Shown here: positions 33,894 through 46,500 of the stretch, in pieces | How positions within the stretch are numbered: the first letter of the stretch is position 1 | Layout of the letters: each line of letters opens with the position of its first letter | Source: Ramazzottius varieornatus | Lineage: Eukaryota > Tardigrada > Eutardigrada > Parachela > Ramazzottiidae | Length of the DNA: 64,000 nucleotides | Assembly: GCA_001949185.1 (NCBI GenBank) | Contig: BDGG01000002.1 | Span: 1,857,826 to 1,921,825 of the forward strand | Direction: 5' to 3' | Program-made: the position numbers and the translations under genes | The notes under the pieces: model-generated | Database searches by the model: none | What the model was told of the DNA's origin: nothing | Seen by the model: only the letters and a program-made list of their open reading frames with translations

Positions 33894-36147
33894 GGTTGAA
33901 CTAACAAAGTGAAAACACAAAGCTATACAATAAAAGAAAATGAAACCGAGTATTCCTTACGTCTTTTTATGGCCGTTCGATACATATACTGCAACTTTCG
34001 TTCTTTGGTTCGGTTTGACGCACAAATTGCAGTTCTTCGCCACCAATGATACATCGTAGATCAACAGCGGTCAACAGGTCCAGCGTTCTACCATACCCAA
34101 GGCTATCCCGCGGTCGTATGTCCGGGGCTATTTCTGACATCTTCGGACAGGTAAACTGGGTCGATAAGTCTCTTTCAGCGATTTACATGTTGCAATATAC
34201 AGCTCTGCGCAACTAAACTCACGTACGCTTAAACCGACAAAGCCATGTTGCCAGCACCGATTATCTGTGCTTTCCTTTATCGTTCTCATTGTTCACCGTT
34301 CCGGTAATTGCGCTGATCGCTTAAGCCGACAGCTGAAGTTGGCTGTCTTCGTACATGTGTCACTTTCATTCTGTACCTTGATCTCATTTTTTCCCACTTT
34401 AGCTTTCAAACCACCGATATTGTTATCACTGCGAAGAGTCAGTGTTTCAGAATAATTGCAACAGTGTTGACGTCAAGCTAACTTTAATGCTATTGAGTTT
34501 TGGTTTAATTACCTACTTACTTTGACAACATAGCGTAGACTCAACCAGCATCATCTCGAATAGGGATGCTGCATTCCCAGTATTAACACCACTTGAATAA
34601 TTTTAAGATCCTTTCAATTCTGACCAAAAGCATTACCTCGAAACCATCTTCGTTATGTTTCTGCAAACTCATATATGGTTTTCGCTTCCTGTTCATCCAT
34701 CAGAAAAAGACTTCCGTTCAGTGTGGAAATAGCAAATTGAAAGAGAGGGCAACAGTAAAGTTCCATCCGAGTATCATCATGTGGTAACCAGAAGGAAACT
34801 TCTGACTGTTTCACTGTGTGCCCGACGGTGTGACAGGCGAAACGGGATATCTTTGAGCTGCAGGATAACTGTATTGGTTGGCGGTGTGGCGCACGTGAAC
34901 GCGTATAGTAGATTCGAGACCACAGCTCCGTGCTGAGCGCTACGGAGAACTGACAACGGTACACATTATGTAAGTCTTCGTTCACGCTGTTTTTCGTTAA
35001 CGAAAAACTACATTTCTAACCCTCGTCCTCAAAACACGAGGTACCTGGCACTCGTACCGAAGGACAGAATAATTTTTTTGAAAAGATGCAAAAAGTTTGT
35101 TTCTCGATTTTCTTCGTAAACTCGCGCATCTTGTGATGCGATTCTCACGTTACCCGCGCCGACGATGGAGATTTTATTTTTCCAGTATTGGGGATAGATC
35201 ATCTTTCACTGCTTCGACAAGTAGCAACTAGAGTCTAAAGGAAACACAAAGTGGAAGCTAGCTTTAGCGAAAATAGAAACGGTGTGGAGAAAACAGAAAA
35301 TTTTGGAAAATCTGGCTGGTGATCCGGTGGCGATGTGGTGGCGCACGAGATGAATTTACCCCGTTTCGCTTGGACACGTTTGGTTTGTAAGGAATGCAAC
35401 TTTTTACTCGAGTCTTGACAGCGGTCCGGCTTGACCTCCTTCTGCCCAAACCAGTCGCTAGACCTGCCTGTTTCATCCACTGCTGCAGTCGAACTCAAAA
35501 GCACAACGAGAGAAAACCAAGTAATTCTTTCACGAGTGTTGAGCACTCCAGAAACCTCCCTTCACATATTTTACGAAATTTTTGAACGAATAAACTTTCA
35601 GCTTAGGCCTTCGGGCTCTGCCTTACAGCCATAAGGTAATCCAATCTCACGCAGAAAAACTCCAAAGATCGAACGACCACAGAATTTCTGCTGAATGCAG
35701 CTCGAAACCTTATTGAAGGTCCTATGACCTACATCACGAACCGCAACCGGTGTTAAATATTTCATGCATGTCAGTTTTCGCTGGTCAGTCCAGTTACACA
35801 ACACCTCGCTAGTTAGAAGTTCGACGTCTAAGTGATCCTGCTATGCTTGTAGGGGTACAGCGAACTGACATTAAAAACGAACTAGCCGGCGGATTGCTAG
35901 CCGGAAGGCCTGCTAAATCACTGATGGCCATTTTCACCGTTGACCCAGAGCATAGAATAAAGAGCGAGATTAACTAGCACTGTTTATTGACATCGTTTCC
36001 CCGTTCTGCTCTCAACAAAACCTCGGCATAAAAGATTGCCCACAGTGGCTCAGACGGTTTCTCTTATACGAGTACTGTTAGGACCTCGTTCCTTCTGCAT
36101 CCCTTGCGAGTAGCTGTTTCCTTAAGATCTTTCTGAAAGTCGAAACC
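33894..36147. other. 2.25-kb intergenic region, no gene seen
   Basis: It holds the sulfatase A promoter side and the upstream region of the next secreted gene. Frames of 60-110 codons occur on both strands but show no domain, signal peptide or credible splice phase. Confidence 0.4.
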
Positions 36148-37132
36148 ATGCAACATTTTCTTGCTTTTCTCCTCTTTGGTTGCGCGGTCTGCCTCTTCGC
36201 ATCGGCTTTGGGTACGAATTCTCACATAATGCCTTAAAACTGCCCGTTTGATTGCTCGATACGTTTCGTATATAGCTAAAGACAAGGACGACTTCTGTCA
36301 AGCCACGGTAGAATGCAGCGATCCAGGTCTGGTAAGTTGAATTTCTTAAGTTCCACTATTGGTTCTAGTCCATTTCACAGTCTTACTCCTATCCCGATTT
36401 CTTACGTGAGGAACTTGTACCAGTCCTTTTGCCACGCGCCCGCCACCGTGAGCACCCACCACCAGTTGTGGGAGGCGGAGCAAGACTTAGTGCAGAGACG
36501 CACTGGAAGTGCATGTTGTAACATGCACGTGCGTCTGTATCAAGCGTAGTCTGCGTAGCAATGTTCGGGATGGTAACCGTTTAATTTCGCGTATACGCCA
36601 CAGCATGCAAGAACGGTGACGTCAAAGAGGTGAAATTTACCCTGACTCGCTCACAGCCCCATAAGCTGTTCCGTAAGGTACACTAGTACGGCAACAAAAG
36701 TACGACCGTACGGCATGCGGTTGTGCCTAAAACTTGTATTAATTCAGCTGTTGTAACCTAGCTGGCTTGCCTAATATGTTGGGTGGTACAGGGGTTGACA
36801 CTATGAGGAACTTTGCTACTCTAGATTCTAACCTTAGGTATGTACCGGAGCCAGATGTAAGTGTATCGCCGATGTGGATCCCCAACAGGGCAAAATCTGG
36901 GTAATTTTCTGGCACGCAGTCTTTGCATTCAAATTTGCTGACGCCTTTTTCCTGCTTTTGCTAACAGGGATGCAACAATAACGAGGACTGCAAGACAATC
37001 AATGCTCTGGCTGCCCAGGGACTGACCAAGGAACAACAGGTGGCGTCCCATGCTCCCGTTTGCACGGCTTCGGTCCAGTGCCCCTCGCTCAGTGGCCTGG
37101 CCGGCTACTGCGACGTTTCGCTAAACGCTTAA
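36148..37132 (+). CDS. Small secreted Cys-rich protein 1
   Basis: Three exons in phase: 36148-36211, 36276-36331 and 36968-37132, giving about 94 aa. The ATG at 36148 opens a clear signal peptide (MQHFLAFLLFGCAVCLFASA). The mature part has seven cysteines (FCQATVEC, GCNNNEDC, VCTASVQC, GYC), an odd number, so a small exon inside the 636-bp second intron may be missing from this model. Size and layout fit an extracellular disulfide-bonded peptide. I recognise no family. The FC..xTVEC block recurs in the neighbouring minus-strand gene, which suggests an inverted duplicate pair. Confidence 0.62.
36496..36536. repeat. Short hairpin in intron
   Basis: AGACGCACTGGAAGTGCATG then TTGTAACATGCACGTGCGTCT forms an imperfect 41-bp inverted repeat in intron 2 of the secreted Cys-rich gene. 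It may be a minimal foldback relic. Confidence 0.5.
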
Positions 37133-37733
37133 ACGTTACCTCAGTCCGCGGTTACCGTGATGACAACAGGCGGATAACCTGACTATACTTTTTTTTAGTT
37201 AATATTGTGTCATAGCCTACACTGCTCACAACTATAGTATGCCCTTAACCATGCAGTATCGTCAAGAGATAGTGTAGTCAGTTGAATACCAGTGAAACAC
37301 GACGCCCAAGCATCAGCAATGGCACAATAGATTGAATAACGTTCCGGTGCTCTACTTTGCTGAACGCGTGAGTTCATTTCGAACAGCAACGATGAGCGCT
37401 GCAATCTTTTGGGACGTGTTCAGATCAGAATAGACTGAACCTTCAACGTCGACATGGTGAAACTATAGGGGAATCAATGTAAGCCCACCGCCCAATAAAA
37501 CGCGATCGAGCATTGCGCACAGGGATACACACACTTTTTCGCAGTTGTGTTGGTAAAAACGAAGGACCTCCTTCTCCAGCGCTTTCGCTTCCCAGTTCCT
37601 CCAACAGTCGGAGTAATTTCTTTGAAACTGGGCCTTTCTGGGCATTTGAACCGCAATGCAGAATACTTTTACTTCGAAATTAGATGTGGGGCTTAAATGG
37701 CTTTGTACAGTTCTCGATCTTTATCCGTACTGT
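37133..37733. other. Intergenic, 3' ends of two secreted genes
   Basis: This lies between convergent genes. No other feature is supported. Confidence 0.4.
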
Positions 37734-38438
37734 TCAGTATGATAGGTGGCGACAAACAGTTATGTCAGTTAGCACTTGGACAGTGCCGAAGCCAAACAGT
37801 GTACACACAGTAGTGGTGCTACTGTATGTCCACAAGCGGGAAGTGTGCCGACAAGCTCGAATTGCTTCTGGGTCGTTGTGCAAGACAAACTGCCCTAGGG
37901 ATATATTGGGATACAGAAATTTCGTCAAGAGAAAGTGACAATATAATTCAGATTACCTTCGTCTATTTGACGATATTGCGCTGCAGTATTACTTCGAGCG
38001 CCCGCGGCCATATAAGCTCATGACTCGGCATGGTGGCAATCAGGGGCGTTCAAAGATTTTCATAGAACCTGAGTATGATCTCTATGGAGTTAGTACAATA
38101 CTTACAGTCATAGTCACAATGCAAGGAGAAACGGGGATGGATGTGGGCCTGGCATTCGACTGTGCCTTCTCGGCAGAAAGTCGGCTCTTGATCGGGGTTC
38201 TTGGTGGCTTCTAGCGTCAGATAGGCTTTCTTCAGCATTTGTGACATTTGCTGCTACATGCCTCAAAAGCGGGAGCATTGTGCGGTACAGTAATATCTGA
38301 ACACAGAAAAAAATGTTTACGGGATCGCGTGAGAGTTGCTTCGTAGCGTCCAGTGATATCATAGCTCTCACTTCTTCTGGAAAGACCACTGCCTACTGCA
38401 GAAAGCAAAACCGCAACGCCTAATGATCGCACACTCAT
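37734..38438 (-). CDS. Small secreted Cys-containing protein 2, model tentative
   Basis: The ATG at 38438 gives MSVRSLGVAVLLSA, a short signal-like start, with a donor at 38396. Exon 2 (38253-38106) reads KKAYLTLEATKNPDQEPTFC, REGTVEC and HCDYD, then a strong donor (GACT|GTAAGT). Exon 3 starts at 37894 after CCCTAG. The phase-consistent frame ends at 37734 (ACRHTSRLW, VCTLF, VCRH), giving about 116 aa. A different frame of the same exon (SCTTTQKQ, LPACGHTV, LLCVHC, SKC) looks more like the partner gene at 36148 but does not fit the phase, so one junction may be wrong. The block TFCREGTVEC resembles DFCQATVEC of that gene. Confidence 0.4.
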
Positions 38439-40458
38439 AACAAAGCCGAAAAGGAAAGTTGGCTTGTGGGCATTACCAGACTTTACCATTTGAGCAAGAC
38501 CGTACCCATGTGATGTTGGATAAGTGAGAACCGTGACCACCACAGATCTATGTACAAAACCAAGTTAAAATAGTTTGTGTTTTAAGAAGGAAAAGGCAAT
38601 TGACACTTAGGTACGGTTCACAAGACGACCGGTGTCCAGCAGGCGGTCCATTGCGTGGTATAGGGAACACCCACGGGTTCCCAGTCACCTCGGCAATCTC
38701 CTGGTAGATCTAGGACTACCATCCACCGGTCCTCTGGAAGTTGCGGCACCAACAGCTGCACCGGTTGCTACTGTCTTGCCGACCAGGAAAAAGTGTCACT
38801 TTTCGAGAGTAGTCTCCACTGCGTGGCTTCCACTCTTGGAAGGCCAGATGTAGACCACCCGGCGTTTCGATCCGTAATTCCTTGTGATTCATTCTTGCTG
38901 TAAACTGAGCACATGTGTTTCTTTTACCTGGGAATATGGAAACTATTCTTTACATTGAGAAACAGTGACCGATGAAGATATCAGCCTGCACCAAAGAGTA
39001 GCTCTGCAAGCCATGAATAACCGGAAACCCACACCCTAATAGAAGAATTGTTTTCTGCTTCCTTTTGTTTTCTGTTCTCCTTATTCTGACACCTCTGATA
39101 TTTGATTGACGGTCGCTAAATGTGTTTATAATTGTAAGGGCTCCTGTTTTCACGTGCTACCATGTGGCATGATAACTTTTTCATGGCTCTGCCGATAACT
39201 GTTTTCGGTTTTTGTCCGAAAAACTACATGTGATACAGTGTGGCAGAACAGACACGAGTCTCCTAAAACAGGTTTACCGTCGGAAGTCTTTGGATTAGCT
39301 TGGGTTTGCTCCTCTAAATCACAATGGTGAAGCATGAAAAACTGGCGCGCGCGGCTGTCATATGATTGGGCTAGAAGCTCTTGGGTATCCTGACGTCAAT
39401 GAACCACCTCGTGAACCAATCACTATATGAGCGCCAGACCGACAAACTCTTCTTGTCGCGTATCGCGCAACCAACATGTGAGAGGAAGCAGCAACTGAAG
39501 ATCCAATTGAGAATTGACAGCGGCACCTATCTACTCTAGTGCGCGGAGTAAGCGATGGTGCGGGTAGTATGCGGAGTCAAGACCTCAAGTGCGGGATGCA
39601 GAAAAGGCAGACGATGGTCATCTTATTCGTCCAGCTCGCATGGGATGGTATTATTCTTAACCGATATCATAGTACACCGCTCCCATTTGCACTCGTCTTG
39701 ATCGGCTTTTATCACCGCAAAGTACACCTTCCGTATTGGGATCCAGAAGGGCGAACCCTGGGGTATGGAGGACTTTCCTACAATTCGCGTCAGTCATCGT
39801 CAAAATGCTGATTATTTGATTGTAGGCATTCCGCTGGAGTTCTGGCCTCATTACTTTCTGGATCTCAGGCCGCCACCCGGTTGATTTCCGCTGTATGAAT
39901 GTTGGATGGACATAATATTGTATTGATATAATTACACCTGGCATCAGTGTTCTTTCCTGTTGCGCGCTTGGGCCTACATGGCCCAAGTGTAGCAGAAGTT
40001 TGTTGACTAAACGCGACTATTTTCAAACCATGACTCAACCATGGACTGAATTGGGACCTGGAAACCGTGAATCGGCTATGAAGTAACCGGGAAACCATTC
40101 TACAGCCAGGGTTCCAGTGCCGGCAGCGCTATTATACTTCTGCGTGTGGCCTTAAAAGAGACGTGTCCGACGTCACAGTGACGGCACACCGTTTTGAGGG
40201 AGACATGTCCCGGGTTAATAAAATGGGGCATAGCAGAGCAGAGAGTTCTGTTCTTTGGGACATCGTCAACTGATTTCGTCAATTCGTTATCTTAATCGGC
40301 GCACGCCTTCATAAACATCAAGAGGGTGACACGAGGATTAAACTTATCGCGTCGAATTCCCTTCTGATACTGAGTGGAAGCATATGCCACTCGAGAGAAT
40401 GATCAGCCTGAATTGAATCGTTTTTGACTGGTACCTCCAGTTAGCATACCAAGACCTT
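38439..40458. other. 2-kb intergenic region, no gene seen
   Basis: A minus-strand open stretch near 38730-38560 (IYQEIAEVTGNPWVF) is not linked to other exons. Nothing else is supported. Confidence 0.35.
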
Positions 40459-43062
40459 CTATATAGACCAGGAGGGCAAAAGAGCGGAATAGTTCAAAGG
40501 TTGAATATCCATTGGTTCTTCATCTTTCCACGGCACCCACCAGCCTCCCCATTTAGCCGGGTCAGAATTCGGGTCGAAGGGAAGGGTAGCCGACGGCACA
40601 GCCGTTGCGTTATAATGCTTCAGCCGCTCTTGCATACTCCGCAACACGTCGGGAAAGTCGTACGCTACGTTTCTTTGTTCGCACGGGTCTTCCGTCACAT
40701 CGAACAAACAGTCATGTAACCACGGTTCGCATTTCGACACTTCCATGCCTTCCGGATAGCGGCAGTCCACGCTGGCGGGCGACCAGTTCTTCCACGAGTC
40801 ATCGGTCTCGTTTGTCCCTTCCACCCTGTTCCATCCAGTGAAGAGGTTGCCGAAGACGTTGCCGCCTATTAGTTTGTACAGGTTGCCGTTAGGCGCTTGC
40901 TTGATCATCGAATAAGAGTTGGTGATGGCGTCAATGTTCAGCACTAGCTCTTGCCGAGGTCCATCTCGGCTGGCGGGATCGTTGAAGGTTTTCCAGTGAC
41001 TTACACCGTCATGGTCGTCGCCCTTCAGGTCGCCCAAGTCTCCACCAACTGCCTCGTACAAAGTTGGCAACCAGTCTGACGCGTGGAAAATGTGGTCGGT
41101 CGATGTTCCTCGTCGTTCCAGCAAGGGCGACCAGATGAAAGAAACGGTCCTTACTCCGCCCTCAAACAAGGTTCCCTTTCCTAAAAATGACGACCCTTGT
41201 ACAATGGAGGAAAAGCTTGCGTTCCCGTGATCACGTGACGCATAACATGCTTAATGGCAAGCAATACCACGTGATCACGGGAACGCAGGCATTTTCCGTT
41301 GTTCTATGCGGGAGCTCTGCAAACAAACTCGACCAGATCGATTTCCCCTGGTGGCGCATATTCATAATGTCGTTGACTCGAAGCATGCGCCACTTGAAAA
41401 GGCAACCTAGTCGAGTTCCTTTGCCACCTGTCCATATGACTCGAAAAATAATATTTGGTTAAACTTGATTGTCAATTTCATTCCAGGATTCACCTTGACG
41501 TAATGGCCAGTTGCTTCCAAAGTTGACACCATGAATAAAGAAAGAATTTTCTTTCATCGGCGCACCGTTATCGGAAATAAAGACAATAATCGTATTTCCG
41601 AGTTTTCCAGTAACATCCAGTGCGTCGATGATTCGCTTGAAACTTTCATCCATAGCCTGGATAGCAGCAAGCTGTCTTTTTCTGTTGGGATACAAATAAC
41701 TGAACTCATACACTACTTTCCGAAGTTGATACTGCGGTGTGCTCTGCTGGATATCTAGAAAGTCCTCGAAAGCGGTGTGCGGGACCGGTGTGCAGAAATA
41801 CAGAAGGAACGGGGTCTCCGAGTGGGCGTGTAGGCGGATCACTTGTTCGGCTTTTGCGGTTAGTAAGTCGGGAAGATAGACGTTGTTGGTGATGTTGGCA
41901 TGGACCATCTTGCCATTCTCCCGCAAAGTACGGCCAGAGAGCGGTGGCGCCACCCAGCCTTCAGTGTAGTTAAACCAGTTGGCGGCGCCACCAGTGACAC
42001 CGTACGAGTAATCAAAACCTCTGTTGTCTGCAGAATGAAACATCAGTTGACAATCCAGAAGCTCGACCGAAGAAGGCAGTTTTCCGAAAATGATGGATAT
42101 GTATGCATACTTGGATAATAATCTCGTTTGAATTCGCCCAGATGCCACTGTAAAAACGATAACTTAATTCTAAACAGACGTTTTAAATTTGCGTTCCGTA
42201 AAGGCTTCCTATTCGCAGGCCAAAATGAGAGTACTCACCTTGCCGAGGTGGTAGGATTTGTAGCCAAGTTGCTTGAAATACGTCGGCATCAACTTATGCT
42301 TGAGGTTCAGTCCCCAAGGTTGGCCTTGGCCGATGGGATGTGTTTGCATGCCTGCAGTGGTAAGAAAATTCGTCTTGGTTTTTCCGTAGGAGAAACTGTC
42401 AGAATTCCAGTGCCGGTCAGGTCGAGCAGCATATCGCCGACTCACCGGTGTGGAATGAATATTTCGAAGTTAGTAGGATAGCGCGTGAAGGAGTGCAGAC
42501 GGAATGGGTATAGTGCCGGTTAAGGATCAATCCATCCCACGCAAACTACGAACACGTTATTGATACAAACATGACAATTTGTTATTGCTACAGTCGACAG
42601 TGCGGTGATTTCCATTTGCTGGAAGGCCTAAGAGTTTAGGAGTACAATATACTACAGTACCTTGTCGATGTTCGGCGTGGGTGTCTGTATATTTCCCTCC
42701 GAGTATCCAACATCGGTGTGTCCCTAGCATTTTCACATTGTAGTCACTCTCCGTCATGTAGTCAACCAACTCGATGTGTTTCATACTCCAGAGCATAAGC
42801 ATCTGTTGAACACACTCACCAAGTCATCGGCAAGAAATAGAACAATATTGGGCCGCTTTTTGACTTCATCGCTCACTACTTTCTGGTGATCCTTGATCAA
42901 TTCGCCAATGTCTAGAACGCTCTGATCCGGATTCCCCTGTCCCTCGTGATTGTCGACACTGTTAGAGCCCTTACCGAACCAGGAAGCGTTTGTTCCAAAC
43001 AGAACTGTCACCAACAGAAGGAATACGAATCGCAAAAGCAAACTTTTCCGCATAGCGCACAT
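40459..43062 (-). CDS. Arylsulfatase B-like enzyme B
   Basis: Seven exons in phase: 43062-42820, 42723-42661, 42545-42446, 42351-42239, 42147-42111, 42027-41494 and 41180-40459, giving about 603 aa. A signal peptide ([19 protein letters not shown]) is followed by a short linker, then [12 protein letters not shown] with the metal-binding DD. The active site is SVCTPSR (Cys about 119). Further marks are [70 protein letters not shown] and [12 protein letters not shown]. Introns after ADDL and after the NIDK motif are in the same phase as in sulfatase A, so A and B are close relatives. B lacks the long linker of A. Intron 6 (41181-41493) contains two foldback repeats. The gene starts 464 bp from the stop of RFX on the same strand. 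Confidence 0.87.
41218..41287. repeat. Perfect 20-bp inverted repeat in sulfatase B intron
   Basis: TGCGTTCCCGTGATCACGTG is repeated exactly in inverted form after about 30 bp. It lies next to another intronic hairpin (41326-41416). It is probably a foldback insertion. Confidence 0.65.
41326..41416. mobile_element. Intronic short hairpin repeat (GGCGCAC family)
   Basis: AACTCGACCAGATCGATTTC then CCTGGTGGCGCAT faces inverted ATGCGCCACTTGAAAAGG and CTAGTCGAGTT. This is the most complete copy in the window and lies in intron 6 of sulfatase B. Confidence 0.58.
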
Positions 43063-43525
43063 GTTTACCACAGCGCAATAACCAAGTCAAGATGGGAAGA
43101 AATAACCGTGGAAGCTGCTAGAGAGAGTACGTCTCAAGATCAACTCTGTGAGAAAGACGATGATAGAGCATATTGCAACCGGGCAGTAAAAACAATATCA
43201 GAATAATGGAGATCATAATAATACAAACAGAATGTTCTAGCACAAAAAGCTCATACTGAAAAGAAGGTGTAGAGCCTAACAAGAATAAGTAATCGCCAAG
43301 AATGAAGAAAAAGCTATTGTGCAATTTTTTATAGCGAAATATGGCCTCAGGCTTTGCCGTCATCCGCTTTTACAACTCCGCACAGGAGAGTGGCCTGAGG
43401 TTTCTCCAGGTGTTGTTTGAGAAGAACAAGACTCAGTTAATTTGTCCACGGCTCAAACCAGCATACGGAAGTTATTGTTGATTTCTGCGGAGCATTTTTC
43501 GGTTGGCTGAGCAGATTCACTCCTC

Positions 43526-46500
43526 TTAGCTTTCGTGGTGGAACTGACGTTCCATCTCGTCCAGCAAGTCATGGTCAGGTACGACATGCATATCGTCGCT
43601 GCGAACATCCAGTTGCAGAATGCTAGGCAATGGTACGGTTTCTGCCATGGACATATCGTGCAAGTGGTGGACTGGCTGACTAGGCTGCAGGTATTCAGCG
43701 AGTATGCTGGAATTATAGGTTTCGTCCCGCAGACGACGATCTTCGGTGGACAGATCGTCGGTTTTCTGTTTCCGGGGCGGTTTGGGGTGGGCTTGATCAA
43801 TTACTTCGAAAGCACCCAACTGCGGCACGAAGATAAGGTTGCGAAGCTCGTCGAAATTGCCGTAGAAGTGATAATCATACACGCTGATCTTCAGCTGATC
43901 GTCGAGCAGCAATCGCTGGGTGAAGAAGGTTATCTCGTAGTTGGGACTAGCAGGTATGGACAGATAATTTGTGTGTGTTGATTCCAACAACTTTTTTGCG
44001 GCCTGACATAAGAGAAAAGTTCAAACTTCACTTCGGCTGAACAGTTGAGATGCGCGGAAACGAAGCGTACACCAGCATTACTTCAGGCGGCGCACTTCTC
44101 GATTGTTATTAGCGTGCAGCGTGCGCCACTTTAGATAACGACCTTTGGACCCGGAAATAGGAAAAACGTTTCTCACCTGGTAGCCGAAAATTATCAGCGT
44201 CTGTTTGTGCAGTCTGGCTTGGAAACTGTCAAGAGCGTAGTTGACGTAATGCATGAAGTAACTGAGGATGAAAGTCACCGGTGTAGCAAAGTCTTTGCCC
44301 GATCGCTCCACATTCTTCTGCATCTCGGTCCTGAAAGACAGAGTGAAACGATGTCTGCCTAACATTTACGATAAACCTGGACATGCATGTGAAGTACATC
44401 AAGCGTACAGTAGACCTAGCCACACAAGACGTAGTTCAGCAAGAGCAAGTTCTTTCCGGTGCACAACTTCCTCGTTGGTCAAATCCAAGCCGGCGCAGTC
44501 TAGTTCCACATTTTCCATGTAGTACTCCATGACGCGCTTCACCCAGCCTCGCCAACGCTGCAGCATATAGTCGTGCTGGAAGATAAATTCCATCATGCTG
44601 ATGGTCTGTACGGACAAGGTCAGATGCTCGCTCTGACAAGTCGAAAAGGGCGCCTAAGAAATCCGTAAGCTGTCATTATTACATTTTACCCAACTTTCTA
44701 TGCTATGTCATAACAGAAAAATTTCTTACCAATACGAAACGATCAGAGAGGCTTCGAAAACCTTCAGTGGCGACGGCGGCTTTCGAGCGATCCCGCTCGA
44801 CCAGATCGACCAACGCCAGTGCACTGTTCAGGATGGCGAGCTGTTTCATCATCTGGCAAAAGCTGCTTGCCGAAGCGTTCTGTCGGCAAGAAAGAGCGAT
44901 CAAAAGAATAACCCTCGAAGGAAACGTCAAGCTGAACCTTCTTACCAGTATCACTTGAACGGAGTCCGTCAAGTTGAGGCTAACAGCCTCGATCCATTGG
45001 CCGTACTTTGTGGCGAACTCGTACAAGAAGTCCAGAAAGGACGCTACATGAAACAGTGTTTAGACATGTGAGCCCGCAACGTGGTTTACAGCTCCAACGT
45101 ACAGTTTTGCGCCTTGTCTGTCTTGCCAAGCAAATGATCCAGCACCGTAGCGTAGGTTTCCGAGTAGCAAGTCCCGATGAAATCGACGAAGGCTGGCCAG
45201 GTAAGGGATAGAGCAAACTTATCCTGGTCAAAATTCTCGGGAATCTGCAGACTAAGCGGAAATTTTGGTGACTTCGTTGCTGTTCATAACCACAGAAGAC
45301 TCTGTTGAATAGTGCAGAATACTTCCAGCACGTACCTTGGAGTTTGGGATATCCATAGGTTATTAAGAATGCTCGGGATGGAATACAGGACACCGGTGAG
45401 GATGGAATGTCCCAGCAAGCCCATGTGGCATTTCAGTGTTCGAAAGATCAGACTCATGTCAGCAGCGTCCAAGCCCAGAGGCAGAAGACCGTCGTCGGCG
45501 AAGGGGAGGTTGTCGTGCCAAGACGGCTCAGTCCGAAGGCTTTGGGGTATGACGTAGCGGTTGCGGCGGACATTCAACATCTTTTCCAACTGGTCCAAGG
45601 CAGCGTCCGCTCGGCTGTCAGGGTCCATGGCTTCGAAGTGCTTGCCGATGGGGTTCTCCTGAAGTTTCTTGGCCGCCAGCGTCGTCCTGCGATCAAAAAA
45701 CCAGTCATTCATTATGAGCAGGAAGAATTAAAAGCTGAATTAAAAGGAAAAGGAAGAATTAAAAGCTCGGCCAACAAACTCGACCAGACTGATCCTCCAA
45801 GCGGCGCACGTTCCCGGTGTTGATCGGCTGATGCGTGCGCGAATGGAAGAAACAATCTGCAGGCTATTTTGCCGAGCTTTCGAATGTCGTTCTTATCGCT
45901 TTCTGGCTCATGACAGCCGGTTACCTTCGTCGCTTACGCTCTCCGTCTCCGGGTTCGGGAGTCGGCTCTTCAGGCTCGATGGGAACCATCCCGGCAAACT
46001 CGCCTTCCGGGTTGATCGCCAGACCGATATAATGGTACCGCGACTTACCCCTACAGATACAATTTCAACTGTCTCGTTACATCATTTGGTGTGGGACCAC
46101 GATGAATGCCAAAGCACCACTCTTATGTACCGTCGACCCAGTCTCCTCGTTTCCAGTCCTCGAAACAACGCCCGCACAGTCTTTCCCATGCATGCCTGGT
46201 TCATCAGCGGCTTGCCGTGGAACAGGCAGAAGGCTTCGTACTTGCTATAAAGGAATCCGCGGGGCATAACGGCGTTTCTTTCCAGCTTGAAATTGGCCAG
46301 CAACCAGTAGATCTGCAAGAATTACAAGACGATCAGATCAACGTTGCATTTTCTTGTCAACGTGCTTACCGTGTCGCGATCAACGTGTCCTCCCAAAATA
46401 GCCGCCAACTCGCGGTCGGCTACCAACGTGTAGCCGTTTCCGTTTGGCGCATTCTGGTTGATCTGGATGATCTCACTGGTGGCTGAGGCGCCATCTGTGA

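Noticed and set aside
43535-43981. 148-codon plus-strand frame opposite the last RFX exon
   Set aside because: The minus-strand reading joins in phase with eleven upstream exons. The plus frame is a shadow.
45407-45823. 138-codon plus-strand frame opposite RFX exon 6
   Set aside because: Same reason: the minus strand carries a phase-consistent exon and the plus frame runs into an intronic repeat.
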